DNA of 64,000 nucleotides from PALSA-505 sp963702235 (GTDB taxonomy: Bacteria; Actinomycetota; Actinomycetes; Streptosporangiales; Streptosporangiaceae). Under the pieces are notes generated by a model. It worked only from the letters and a program-made list of their open reading frames with translations, made no database searches and was not told where the DNA came from. Position numbers and translations under genes: made by a program. This document shows positions 25,962-34,691 of this stretch, in pieces. The stretch is from contig CAVPBZ010000023.1 in assembly GCA_963702235.1 (NCBI GenBank), forward strand, positions 119,862 to 183,861. The letters are read 5' to 3'. How positions within the stretch are numbered: the stretch's first letter is position 1; the number at the start of each line of letters is the position of its first letter.

Positions 25962-27214
25962 TTGCACTCACCATCGCCTTCCCGTGTTCCCGCCGGCCGG
26001 GCATGGCGCTGGCGCCGGCTCGCGCTAGCCGTCAGCGCGGTGCTGGCCAGCGTGGTCCCGTACTCGGTCGCGGGCACCGCAACCGCCGGTGCGGCCACCT
26101 CGTCCACGCCCACCGCACCGCCGCCGGTGACGGTGCTGACGCACGGGGCACACAACGAAACGGCGACATCTTCATCACGCCGACCGGTGACACGACCACG
26201 TACGCGAACGGCCCGGAGATCATCAGCAATCAGGGCCGCGTGATCTGGTTCCATGCCGTTCCGGCGGGGCTGACCGCTGCCGACTTCCGGGTCCAGCGGT
26301 ACGACGGCCAGCCGGTTCTCACCTGGTGGCAGGGGACTGGCCTGGGCGGCCTGTCCGCGGGCACCGACTACATCTACAACGATCATTACCAGCAGGTCGC
26401 CACGGTCAGCGCCGGGAACGGGTACAGCGCCGACGGGCACGAGTTCCTCATCACCCCCTGGAACACCGCGCTGATCCTCGCGTACACGACGGCCACCGCC
26501 GACCTGACCTCGATCGGCGGCCCGCCCGACCAGACGGTCATCGACGGCATCGTTCAGGAAATCGACATCAGGACCGGGAAGGTGCTGTTCCAGTGGAACA
26601 GCGCGGATCACGTCCCGTACAGCCAGAGCGAGCAGCCGCTGCCGTCATCGGCCAGCACCCCGTGGGACTGGTTCCACGTCAACGCCGTCCACCTCGACCA
26701 GGAGGGCAACCTGCTGATCGACGCACGGAACACCTGGACGATGTATAACGTCAGTCCCGAGTCCGGCGCGATCAACTGGCAACTGGGCGGCAAGGCCAGC
26801 AGCTTCACGCTCAAGGCGGCCAACGGGCAGGTCCTCGACAGCGCAAACGAGATCTTCGCCTGGCAGCATGACCCGGAATCCGTCGGCGACAACCTGTACA
26901 CGTTCTTCGACAATGAGTTGACGGGCACCTCGCTGCTGCCCGCCAGCCGTGCGGTCTACGTCAGGCTGAACCCGCGGACCAAGGTCGCCACCCTGAGCGC
27001 GTCGGACAACCAGCCGGAGAACCTGGCGGCGACGTCACAGGGCAACGCGCAGACCACGGCCAACGGCGACCTGTTCGTCGGCTGGGGCATCCTGCCCTAC
27101 ATCTCCGAGTTCAGCCCGTCGGGCAAGCTGCTGTTCAACGCCGGGTTCCCGGCCGGCGTGAACACCTACCGCGCCTACCGGCTGCCCTGGCCGCCGGAGC
27201 ACGGGCACTCGTGA
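25962..27214 (+). pseudogene. Secreted arylsulfotransferase-like protein, frameshifted
   Basis: The frame from TTG 25962 (ribosome-binding site AAAGGGGAG seven bases upstream) gives a signal peptide (RRLALAVSAVLASVVPY, ending AGA) and runs to THGAHNE. The main domain then continues in the frame one base back from NGDIFITPTGDTTTYANG to the stop at 27214. The switch is at the A-run near 26158 (GAAAC, one A short). The joined product would be 417 aa. The domain resembles the arylsulfotransferase family (Arylsulfotran_2 type), with a beta-propeller pattern and conserved WDWFHVNAVH, WQHDPE and GNAQTTANGD segments. Such enzymes move sulfate between phenols; the substrate here is unknown. This is either a real mutation or a sequence error. 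Confidence 0.75.
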
Positions 27215-27359
27215 GCTCGTGACGGCAGGCACGGTCCGGCGGCCCGGGGCCCAGCCACGACGCTGACCCCGCGCAGAGCGGCATGGTCCGGCGACCGCGG
27301 ACCATGCGGCTGCCGGACCGTGCCGCACGCGATGCTGAATCCCGCCATGGCCCGGGGAC

Positions 27360-27416
27360 TTGACCGGGCTAACGGTGTTAGCCATACTAGGAGATGACGG
27401 GCTAACAGTGTTAGCC
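27360..27416 (+). promoter_or_regulatory. Twin palindromic operators over a promoter
   Basis: GGCTAACGGTGTTAGCC (27367-27383) and GGCTAACAGTGTTAGCC (27400-27416) are near-identical palindromes (GGCTAAC-N3-GTTAGCC) centred 33 bp apart. TTGACC (27360-27365) and CATACT (27383-27388) form a promoter with 17-bp spacing that overlaps the first operator; the second covers the start region. This is the layout of TetR autoregulation, and the TetR gene lies two genes downstream. Confidence 0.75.
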
Positions 27417-27439
27417 GCGAGGGAGAGGCGGGGATCGCG

Positions 27440-27895
27440 ATGCCGGACCAGCACTACCGCAAGCCGGGATGGTTCACGACGCACGTGTTCAACCGGATCG
27501 TCGCCGGCCTGACCCGGGCCGGCGTCAGCGTCCTGGGCAGCCGCGTGCTGGAGGTGCGCGGCCGTAAGTCGGGACTTGCCCGCCAGACACCCGTCAACCT
27601 GCTCATGCTGGAGGGGCGCCAGTACCTCGTCTCGCCGCGCGGCGAGACCGAGTGGGTGCGCAATGTCCGGGCTGACAGCGGCCAGCTCGACCTGCTGCTC
27701 GGCAGCAAGCGCCAGCACTACCGCGGTCACGAGGTCGCCGATGCGGACAAGGTTGACGTGCTGCGCGGATACCTGCGCCGGTGGAAGGCGGAGGTGGGCG
27801 TGTTCTTCGACGGCGTCGGGCCGGACTCCACCGACGAGCAGATCCGCGACATCGCCCACAAGCACCCGGTCTTCCTGCTCGAGACGACGTCCTGA
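27440..27895 (+). CDS. F420-dependent nitroreductase-family (Ddn-like) oxidoreductase
   Basis: A 151-aa split beta-barrel flavin/deazaflavin reductase of the DDN family, which uses reduced coenzyme F420. Conserved elements are GRKSGLARQTPVNLL (F420 phosphate-binding region) and LVSPRGETEWVRNVRA. Close relatives reduce quinones and nitroimidazoles. It is the first gene after the twin operators and is followed 20 bp later by a TetR gene, so it is probably induced by that regulator's ligand. An F420:NADPH reductase elsewhere in the window (near 47 kb) supports an F420-producing host. Confidence 0.88.
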   Translation: MPDQHYRKPGWFTTHVFNRIVAGLTRAGVSVLGSRVLEVRGRKSGLARQTPVNLLMLEGRQYLVSPRGETEWVRNVRADSGQLDLLLGSKRQHYRGHEVADADKVDVLRGYLRRWKAEVGVFFDGVGPDSTDEQIRDIAHKHPVFLLETTS

Positions 27896-27915
27896 CCGCC
27901 GCGGCCGGCGTCAGC

Positions 27916-28527
27916 GTGACACCTGTCCGACCGCAGCTGCGCCAGCACCCGCGGCGGGTCGCGGAGATCATCACGGCCGCCCGGCTGCTGCTGGAGAGCG
28001 AGGGCCGCGAGGCGCTCACCATGCGGCGCCTCGGCCAGGCGCTCGGCATCCGCGCCCCGTCCCTCTACAAGCACCTGCCCGGCAAGCACGCGGTCGAGGT
28101 GGCGCTCATCGAGATCGGCCTGGCCGAGATAGGCGAGGCCCTGCACCGCGCGGCCAGCGACCAGCGGGTGCTGGCCGAGGCGGGCGCCGTGGCCAGCGTG
28201 CTGGCTACCTACCGGGCCGAGTCACTGGCCCGTCCCAACCTGTACCGGCTGGCGACCTCCGGCCAGCTACCGCGCGGCGAGCTCACCCCCGGCCTGGAGG
28301 ACTGGGCGGGCGAGCCCTGGTTCCTCGCCGCCGGTGATCCGTTCCTCGCCCAGGCGATGTGGTCTTTCGCGCACGGGATGGTCATCCTTGAACTTGATCA
28401 GCGCTATCCGGAAGGATCCGAGCTGGACCGTACCTGGCAGGCGGGCGCGGCGGCCTTCACGCTCGCGGCAGCCGCGGGCCTGCCGGGCCCGGTCCGGCCC
28501 GGACCGGGCCCGGGCCGGACCCGGTGA
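27916..28527 (+). CDS. TetR-family regulator with a TetR_C_33 (WHG)-type C-terminal domain
   Basis: A 203-aa one-component regulator. The N-terminal helix-turn-helix (about 15-62) is typical: ARLLLESEGREALTMRRL then SLYKHLPGKHAVE. The ligand-binding domain carries MWSFAHGMVILEL, the hallmark helix of the WHG subfamily. GTG 27916 is chosen since it starts shortly before the first helix; the upstream frame overlaps the preceding gene. It most likely binds the twin palindromes upstream of the Ddn-like gene and represses both. The C-terminal tail is a Pro/Gly-rich repeat (GPVRPGPGPG). Confidence 0.88.
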   Translation: MTPVRPQLRQHPRRVAEIITAARLLLESEGREALTMRRLGQALGIRAPSLYKHLPGKHAVEVALIEIGLAEIGEALHRAASDQRVLAEAGAVASVLATYRAESLARPNLYRLATSGQLPRGELTPGLEDWAGEPWFLAAGDPFLAQAMWSFAHGMVILELDQRYPEGSELDRTWQAGAAAFTLAAAAGLPGPVRPGPGPGRTR

Positions 28528-28559
28528 GCGGCGGCTAACCGGGCTCCTGAGGAGGACGC

Positions 28560-29560
28560 GTGATCACGGTTGCCGGTGAGGCCCTCATCGACTTCGTCGA
28601 CGAGGGCGGCGGACGCTACCGCGCCCACCCGGGCGGCAGCCCGGCGAACGTCGCGGTGGGCCTGGCCCGGCTGGGCGCGCCGTGCTCGCTGCTCGCCAGG
28701 GTCAGCACCGATGCGCTCGGCGGCCAGCTGGCGTCGCACCTGGCCGGGAACGGCGTCTCGCTGCGGGATGTGGTGCGGGCTGCGGAGCCGACCACGCTGG
28801 CGCTCGCCAGCGTGGACGGCGCCGGGCAGGCGGCCTATTCCTTCTATGTCCAGGGCACCGCGGACTGGCAGTGGGCCCGCGGCGAGCTGCCCCGGGAGCT
28901 GGCGCCCGACGTGCGCGCGCTGCACGCAGGATCGCTGGCCCTGGCGCTCGCGCCGGGAGCACGGGCAGTGGAAGGTCTTCTCGCCGCCGAGCGCGCGCGG
29001 GGCAGGGTGACGATCAGCATCGACCCGAACATCCGGCCCCAGCTCGCCGCCAGCCGCCCCGAAGAGGTGGCCCGGGTCGAGCGCCAGATCCGCCTCGCTC
29101 ACGTGGTGAAGGCCAGCGAGGAGGACACCGGCTGGCTATATCCCGGCGTCAGCACCGAGGCGGTGGCGCGGCAGTGGCAGCGGCTCGGGCCGGATCTCGT
29201 CGTGATCACGCTCGGCGACCGGGGAGCGTACGCCCTGGCCCCGGACGGGACCGAGGTCCGGCGGCCGGCGCCGCACGTCCAGGTCGTTGACACCGTAGGG
29301 GCAGGGGACGCGTTCTGCGCCGGGCTGCTCGACGCGCTGTGGCGGGCCGGCTCGGTGCGGCCGCCGGCCCGGCGCCCGGCAGCGCGGCACTCGGCGGCCG
29401 CACCGGCCAGGACCTCGCGGAGATCCTGGACTGGGCGGTGCTGATCGCCGCGCTCACCTGCGAGCGGCCAGGCGCCGACCCGCCCACCCGCGACGAAGCC
29501 CGCCGGGCCAGCGCTGAAGCCTCAGCAGCTGACACCGGCGGGCCGCCAGTCACGCGCTAG
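28560..29560 (+). pseudogene. PfkB-family sugar kinase (fructokinase-like), frameshifted near the C-terminus
   Basis: A ribokinase-fold kinase. Substrate and Gly-rich motifs (HPGGSPANVAVGLARLG, residues 22-38) and the ATP/anion-hole signature DTVGAGDAFCAGLLDAL with catalytic Asp (near 250) are intact. After LWRAGS the GTG-started frame leaves the family and stops at 29444. The frame one base back supplies the expected end (GQDLAEILDWAVLIAALTC, then RPGADPPT), stopping at 29558-29560. A one-base loss near 29345-29370 explains this; joined length is 333 aa, normal for the family. GAGGAGGAC precedes the start. The truncated form would lack the last helices. Fructose or another ketose is the likely substrate. 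Confidence 0.8.
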
Positions 29561-29575
29561 CCGCGCTCGACGACG

Positions 29576-31156
29576 TTAGGCTGACACCATCACCAGTTCC
29601 TGCGCGCCTGCCAGGTCCTCGCGACGCACCCGGATCAGCGCGATCGTCACGACCAGGGCGAGCAGCATGATCCCTGCCGAGACGAGGAACCCGCCGGAGA
29701 AGCCGACCGCCAGCGCGTGGTGGGTGATCGAGGCCGGTATCGTCGCCCCCGCCTTCACGTGCACCGCGTGACCCGCCTTCGCCGCAGCGGCGGCGGCCGC
29801 GGCCGTCTGGCTCCGGATACTGTTCGAGACGGCCGTCCAGGCGACCGTGCCGAGCAGCGCGAGACCGATCGCCCCGCCGACCTGCTGGCCGACGTTGGGC
29901 AGGCTGGAGGCCAGGCCCGCATCCCGGTTGTCGACCTTGGACAGGGCGACCAGGGTCAGCGGCATGAACAACGTGCCCAGGCCGGCCGCGGTGACGAGCA
30001 TCGGGCCGAGCAGTCCGCCGACATAGCTGCTGTGCTCGGTGATCCGCGACAGCCAGAACATCCCGGCCGACGCAACCGCCGCTCCGCCCAGCAGCAGCGG
30101 CCGGGCGCCGATCCGGGAGACCAGCTGGGAGCTGATGCCGGCCATCACCATGATCATGCCCACCATCGGCAGGAAGGCGATGCCGCTCTTCAGCGCGCTG
30201 TACCCCCAGACCTCCTGCACGAAGACGGTCAGGAAGAAGAACATCCCGAACATCGCCGTGCCGACGCACAGCATGATCAGGTTGGCCGCGGACCGGTCCC
30301 GGTTGCGGAAGATCCGCAGCGGCATCAGCGCGTGCTTGCTGCGCGCCTCGATCATGATGAACGCCACGAGCAGCACCACAGCCCCGATCAGTGAGCCGAT
30401 GACCTTGGTGTCACCCCAGTGCGAGACTCCGCCCTGACTGGGCGCCGCGCTGGACAGGCCGTAGACCAGGGCAGCGAGCCCGAGACTCCCGGTGATCGCG
30501 CCGGGCAGGTCGAACCGGGAAGGGGTGCGTTCCCCCTTCGGCAGCACCCGCGGGGCAGTGAGCGCGACGATGACGCCGATGGGCACGTTGACGAACATTA
30601 CCCAGCGCCAGGACAGGTAGGTGGTGAGCACGCCGCCGGCGATCAGGCCGACCGCGGCGCCGCCGATGCTCATCGCCGCGTACACGCCCATGGCCCGGTT
30701 GCGCGGCGGGCCCTCGGGGAACGTGGTGGTGATCAAGGAGAGCGCGGCGGGTGCGACGATGGCGCCGCCGACGCCCTGCAGCACGCGGGCGCCAAGCAGC
30801 CAGGCCTGCGTGGTGGCGAACCCCCCGAGCAGCGAGGCGAGCGAGAACAAGATGATGCCGGCGATGAATACCCTGCGCCTGCCGAGAACGTCGGCGGCGC
30901 GGCCGCCGAGCAGCAGCAGCCCGCCGAAGGACAGGGCGTACGCGTTGACGACCCACTCCAGGCCGGAGCCGGAGAAGCCGAGCGCGCGCTGGATGTGCGG
31001 CAGCGCGACGTTGACGATGGTCGCGTCGAGCACCACCATGAGCTGCGCGGTAGCGATGACGAACAAGGCCAGCCCAAGGTGCCGGGGCCCCCTGGTGGCC
31101 GCCGCCGTCCCCGGCGGTGCGGCCGTGCGTCCGGTCGCGGACTGTGCGGTGGACAT
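29576..31156 (-). CDS. MFS drug transporter, DHA2 (14-TM) family
   Basis: A 526-aa proton-driven exporter of the EmrB/QacA type. The N-terminal half has motif D1 (LDATIVNVALPHIQRALG) and motif A (GGRAADVLGRRRVF). Antiporter motif C (VGLIAGGVLTTYLSWRWVMF region) and the DHA2 FVNVPIGVIVAL motif follow. About 14 membrane segments are apparent. The start is set at ATG 31156, preceded by AGGGAGA; an upstream in-frame extension has no family similarity. A MarR gene lies 146 bp upstream on the same strand, so substrate-induced expression is likely. The substrate is unknown. Confidence 0.9.
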   Translation of the reverse strand: MSTAQSATGRTAAPPGTAAATRGPRHLGLALFVIATAQLMVVLDATIVNVALPHIQRALGFSGSGLEWVVNAYALSFGGLLLLGGRAADVLGRRRVFIAGIILFSLASLLGGFATTQAWLLGARVLQGVGGAIVAPAALSLITTTFPEGPPRNRAMGVYAAMSIGGAAVGLIAGGVLTTYLSWRWVMFVNVPIGVIVALTAPRVLPKGERTPSRFDLPGAITGSLGLAALVYGLSSAAPSQGGVSHWGDTKVIGSLIGAVVLLVAFIMIEARSKHALMPLRIFRNRDRSAANLIMLCVGTAMFGMFFFLTVFVQEVWGYSALKSGIAFLPMVGMIMVMAGISSQLVSRIGARPLLLGGAAVASAGMFWLSRITEHSSYVGGLLGPMLVTAAGLGTLFMPLTLVALSKVDNRDAGLASSLPNVGQQVGGAIGLALLGTVAWTAVSNSIRSQTAAAAAAAAKAGHAVHVKAGATIPASITHHALAVGFSGGFLVSAGIMLLALVVTIALIRVRREDLAGAQELVMVSA

Positions 31157-31302
31157 GAATTCTCCCTGCTGGAGGACGTAGTTACCTAACGCCGCGGCCC
31201 CGTGTGCCCGGCGTGCATACGTGGGAAAAATAGGAGAGCAGTTCCGTATTGTGCCGAACGGCTCCGACAAAACGCCTGTGCGCTTCGCGGGAACGGTCCT
31301 GC

Positions 31303-31782
31303 TTAGCTGCCGCTGCGGGCGGCAGGGTTCAGCTCGTCCGCCACCTCCCCCGCAGAGCACGTTCCCCCGGTCATCTTGCGCAGCAGCGCAAGCAGGGTGC
31401 GACGTTCGCTGTCGTCGAGCCGGGACCAGGGCATGCTGGCGGACAGCTCGGATTCCAGCTGCTGCCTGAGCTCGAGGCCCTTGGCTGTCAGCAGCAGGTT
31501 CTTGATGCGGCGGTCGTGCGCATCGGTCTCCCGCCTGCCGAGCCCGCGGGAGTCCAGCTGGTCGGCGATGGCGGTCACGAAGGACGGATCACAGTGAAAC
31601 TTGCGCCCGAGCTCCTTCATGCTCATGGGAGAGCTGAGCATGTGCAGTGCCTTGACGCAGAAGGGCGGCAGCTCGTAACGGCTCGCGACCGCCTCTAGCT
31701 GCTGCACGGTACGGGCAAACAGCCCGCTGAAGGCGTTGACGAGCTCCTCGTCAAGCTGGTCATGCTCGGACTGCTTGGTCAC
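31303..31782 (-). CDS. MarR-family transcriptional regulator
   Basis: A 159-aa winged-helix regulator. The recognition region is MSMKELGRKFHCDPSFVTAI (about 53-72), followed by the wing with DAHDRRIKNLLLTAKG (conserved D-x-R-x3 motif). It precedes the MFS exporter on the same strand. A perfect palindrome lies just upstream of its start. It probably represses itself and the exporter. Confidence 0.9.
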   Translation of the reverse strand: MTKQSEHDQLDEELVNAFSGLFARTVQQLEAVASRYELPPFCVKALHMLSSPMSMKELGRKFHCDPSFVTAIADQLDSRGLGRRETDAHDRRIKNLLLTAKGLELRQQLESELSASMPWSRLDDSERRTLLALLRKMTGGTCSAGEVADELNPAARSGS

Positions 31783-31810
31783 GGCGCCTCCCCTCCGTTG
31801 CCTATGACAC

Positions 31811-31833
31811 GCTCAACCTTTGAGTAGCTCAAA
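31811..31833 (-). promoter_or_regulatory. Palindromic operator upstream of the MarR gene
   Basis: TTTGAGTAGCTCAAA (31819-31833) is a perfect 15-bp palindrome, and an overlapping second one, CTCAACCTTTGAG (31812-31824), is also present. They lie 30-50 bp before the MarR start, where a MarR dimer would block the promoter. Confidence 0.65.
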
Positions 31834-31972
31834 CATATTCCTCGGGGCCGGGATCCGTCAAAAGAATTTCTGACACAGCCGCCCGGCCATGATCGCCGGG
31901 TGAGGCGAGCATGGCCGGGCGGCGACGCTGCTGCCAGCCGGCCAAGCCGTTGCAGGCAGGCTGCGGCGCTGG

Positions 31973-32491
31973 TCAGCCGGGCATCGACGCCGTGGCTGCC
32001 GCCGGGCCGAAAGTCTGCTGGTACGCGTCGTAGCGCTGCTTCCAGCTGTCGTCAGACGGCGCGGCGGTGCCGCCGAGCCGCGCCTCGAGGCCATCGAGGC
32101 AGACGTGCCAGCCGGCCCCGTCCCTGGCCGCCTTGCCGATGTCACTGAGCGTGTCAGTGAACGTGAGCAGGCAGCCGTCGCCGTCCGGCGCCAGGGTCCA
32201 GCGCAGGACGTCCTCGCCCCAGCTGTAGGCCAGGACGCGGGGCGGGTCGATCTCCAGGACCTCGCCGGTGAAGTCCTCGATGACCTTGCCGTCCAGCACC
32301 GGCGGCTCGCCGCGGAAAACGAAACGAAGCTTCGCGCCCGGCGCGAAGGTCCCCTCAAGATCCTGCGGGAACCACGCCGTGAGCTCGGCGGGGTCGGTCA
32401 GCGCCTTCCACACCTTCTCCGGCGCGTGCCGGAGGCGGCGCTCGAACCGCAGCGTGGGCTGGCCGTTCACGGTATCCAGGGTCGCGTTCAC
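31973..32491 (-). CDS. SRPBCC/AHSA1-family protein
   Basis: A 172-aa START-like hydrophobic-ligand-binding protein of the AHSA1 type (FERRLRHAPEKVWKALTDPAELTAWFP at the N-terminus, then GEVLEIDPPRVLAYSWG). The GTG start overlaps the stop of the ArsR gene by four bases (GTGA), indicating translational coupling. ArsR-AHSA1 pairs are very common in Actinobacteria; the ligand is generally unknown. No signal or membrane segment is present. Confidence 0.88.
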   Translation of the reverse strand: MNATLDTVNGQPTLRFERRLRHAPEKVWKALTDPAELTAWFPQDLEGTFAPGAKLRFVFRGEPPVLDGKVIEDFTGEVLEIDPPRVLAYSWGEDVLRWTLAPDGDGCLLTFTDTLSDIGKAARDGAGWHVCLDGLEARLGGTAAPSDDSWKQRYDAYQQTFGPAAATASMPG

Positions 32492-32835
32492 GAGGGTGTC
32501 CCTTCTGTGTCGTCTGGCGTCTCGGTGTCGTCTGGCATGGCATCGAGGTGCCGCTCCAGGGCGTCCAGGCTGGCCGCCCACAGCCTGCGGTAGGGCGCCA
32601 GCCACGCGTCGATCTCGGTCAGCGGCTCGGCCCGCAGCTCATACCAGCGGCGCTGCGCGTCCTGGCGGGCCCGGACCAGCCCGGCCTCGCGCAGCACACG
32701 CAGGTGCTTGGACGTGCCGGGCTGGCTGAGGCCGAGCTGGGTGACCAGCTCGCCCACCGGCCGCGGCCGCTCTAGCAGGAGGTCGAGGATGCGGCGCCGG
32801 ACGGGATCGGCGAGTACCTGAAACGAATTTGCCAC
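32488..32835 (-). CDS. ArsR-family transcriptional regulator
   Basis: A 115-aa winged-helix protein (VLADPVRRRILDLLLERPRPV, then SQPGTSKHLRVLREAGLV). There is no metal-binding Cys pair in the recognition helix, so it belongs to the non-metal subgroup usually coupled to AHSA1 proteins. The GTG at 32835 lies seven bases after the -10 box TATATT, so translation probably starts at the first base of the mRNA. An inverted repeat GAATAT/ATATTC across the promoter is a candidate operator. Confidence 0.9.
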   Translation of the reverse strand: MANSFQVLADPVRRRILDLLLERPRPVGELVTQLGLSQPGTSKHLRVLREAGLVRARQDAQRRWYELRAEPLTEIDAWLAPYRRLWAASLDALERHLDAMPDDTETPDDTEGTPS

Positions 32836-32841
32836 ATCTGG

Positions 32842-32871
32842 AATATAACCGAGTCAGCATATTCTGTGCAA
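32842..32871 (-). promoter_or_regulatory. Promoter/operator of the ArsR-AHSA1 operon
   Basis: On the minus strand, TTGCAC (32871-32866) and TATATT (32847-32842) are separated by 18 bp, one of the best promoters in the window. The arms GAATAT (32841-32846 on the plus strand) and ATATTC (32859-32864), 12 bp apart, overlap it and could be bound by ArsR. Confidence 0.65.
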
Positions 32872-33080
32872 GGCATATAACGATGCCGGGCCGATTGGCT
32901 ACCTGCGGCCTGGCGGGCTGGCGCAACCGAACGGGACGCTGGAGAGTCTTGGTTAGGTGACCGGCCAGTGCAGCAGCGGGCAGCAGGTCGGCGCAGCCGG
33001 TCGCGGGTACCGGGCCGCGGGCGGCGTGCCGCGGAATCGTGATTGGTGACGGGCCATTGGCGTTCGGGGGAGCGGCCGGG

Positions 33081-34679
33081 ATGAGTACGACGGCAGGCAG
33101 GCGAGTGCTGGGCAGGCGGGCGTTCCTCGGCGTGGCCGCGGGTGCTGCCGGGCTCGCCGCCTGCGGTCACAGCGGGAGCCCGCGGCCAGCCGGGTCGCAG
33201 CCACCGGGCACCCCTCCGTCGCCGAGGCGCACGCGCAGCGCGCCCACCAGCGCGGACTGGTCCGCGCTCGGCCGGGACCTGGACCGGCGGCTCATCCGGC
33301 CGGGAGATCACGGCTATTACGTGGCGCGGCTGCTGTTCGACCCGCGGTTCGACGCGACCAGGCCGGCTGGCGTCGCCTACTGCCGCAGTCCCGCCGACGT
33401 CGTCACCTGCCTGGCCTTCGCCCGCCGTTTCGCGGTGCCGTTCGCCGCGAGGTCCGGCGGCCACAGCTACGCCGGCTGGTCCGGCACGTCCGGGCTGATC
33501 ATCGACGTGACCGGCATGTCCGCCGTCCAGCTGGACAGCGCCTCGGGACTGGCGCACGTCGGCGCCGGGACCTTCCTCATCGACATGTACTCCCAGCTGC
33601 TGGCCGGCAATGTCACGGTGCCGGGCGGCTCGTGCCCCAACGTGGGGGTCGCCGGGCTGGCGCTCGGCGGCGGCGTCGGCGTGGTGTCCCGCGCGTTCGG
33701 GCTGACCTGCGACAACCTCGATGCGGTCCAGATCGTGACCGCCGACGGGCGGATCCGTGACTGCGACCAGGCCCGCCACAGCGACCTGTACTGGGCCTCC
33801 CGCGGCGGCGGGGGCGGTAACTTCGGCGTCGCGACCTCGTTCACGTTCCGGACTCACGCCGCTCCGGCCGAGGTCGTCCTGTTCTTCCTCGGCTGGCCGT
33901 GGCCGCAGGCGGCTCAGGTGATCGCCGGATGGCAGTCCTGGGCGCCGCACGCGCCGGACCAGCTGTGGTCGAACCTGCACCTGCTGGCCAAGCCGGGCGG
34001 CGGGACGCCCACGATCCAGGTCGGCGGCACCTATCTCGGATCCGTCGCGGACGCGGCGAGCGAGCTGGGGAGGCTGTACGCCGCGGTCGGCTCCGGCCCG
34101 TCCAGCCCGTACGTGCAGGGCACCACGTACCTGAACGCGATGCTCGCGGACGCGGGCTGCGCCGGCATGAGCGTGGCCGGCTGCCACCTGCCGTGGCAGG
34201 CGGCAGGCGGCACCCTGACCCGCCAGCCGGAGCTGGCCAAGTCCGACTACTTCACCAAGCCGCTCAGCGGCTCCGCGATCGGCACCGTGCTGACCGGGGT
34301 GGAGAAGCTGCAGTCGGTGCTGGGCGCGCCTGGCGGCAACGGGGGAGTGGCCTTCGACGCCAGCGGCGGTGCGATCAACCGGGTAGGCCCGGGCCAGACC
34401 GCGTACGTGCACAGGGACGCGCTGTTCCTCGCGCAGTACACCACCACCTGGGACACCGGCGCCCCGGCCGGCGCAGTGGCCCGCCAGCGGGACTGGCAGC
34501 GCGCCTTCTACGCGTCGATGCGGCCCTACGCCAGCGGGCAGGCGTACCAGAACTACATCGACCCCGACCTGACGACCTGGCGGCAGGCCTACTATGGCGC
34601 GAACTACCCGCGGCTGGCCCGGATCAAGGCCGCCTACGACCCGGACGGCCTGTTCCGCTTCCCGCAGGCGATCAGCTGA
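33081..34679 (+). CDS. Tat-exported lipoprotein FAD oxidase (berberine-bridge family)
   Basis: A 532-aa flavoenzyme of the VAO/PCMH fold with a C-terminal BBE segment (NYIDPDLTTWRQAYYGANYPRL). The FAD is probably attached at two points: His128 in ARSGGHSYAG and Cys185 in GGSCPNVGVAG. The N-terminus has twin arginines followed by a hydrophobic stretch (RRAFLGVAAGAAGLAAC) with a lipobox Cys at 28. It should therefore be folded in the cytosol, exported by Tat and lipid-anchored. Family members oxidise sugars, alcohols or alkaloid-like substrates with O2. ATG 33081 is preceded by GGGGGAGCGG. Confidence 0.9.
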   Translation: MSTTAGRRVLGRRAFLGVAAGAAGLAACGHSGSPRPAGSQPPGTPPSPRRTRSAPTSADWSALGRDLDRRLIRPGDHGYYVARLLFDPRFDATRPAGVAYCRSPADVVTCLAFARRFAVPFAARSGGHSYAGWSGTSGLIIDVTGMSAVQLDSASGLAHVGAGTFLIDMYSQLLAGNVTVPGGSCPNVGVAGLALGGGVGVVSRAFGLTCDNLDAVQIVTADGRIRDCDQARHSDLYWASRGGGGGNFGVATSFTFRTHAAPAEVVLFFLGWPWPQAAQVIAGWQSWAPHAPDQLWSNLHLLAKPGGGTPTIQVGGTYLGSVADAASELGRLYAAVGSGPSSPYVQGTTYLNAMLADAGCAGMSVAGCHLPWQAAGGTLTRQPELAKSDYFTKPLSGSAIGTVLTGVEKLQSVLGAPGGNGGVAFDASGGAINRVGPGQTAYVHRDALFLAQYTTTWDTGAPAGAVARQRDWQRAFYASMRPYASGQAYQNYIDPDLTTWRQAYYGANYPRLARIKAAYDPDGLFRFPQAIS

Positions 34680-34691
34680 CCAGCGGGCCTA

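Noticed and set aside
30419..31189. Plus-strand frame opposite the MFS gene
   Set aside because: Its Asp/Glu/His/Gly-rich composition mirrors the membrane-protein codons on the other strand.
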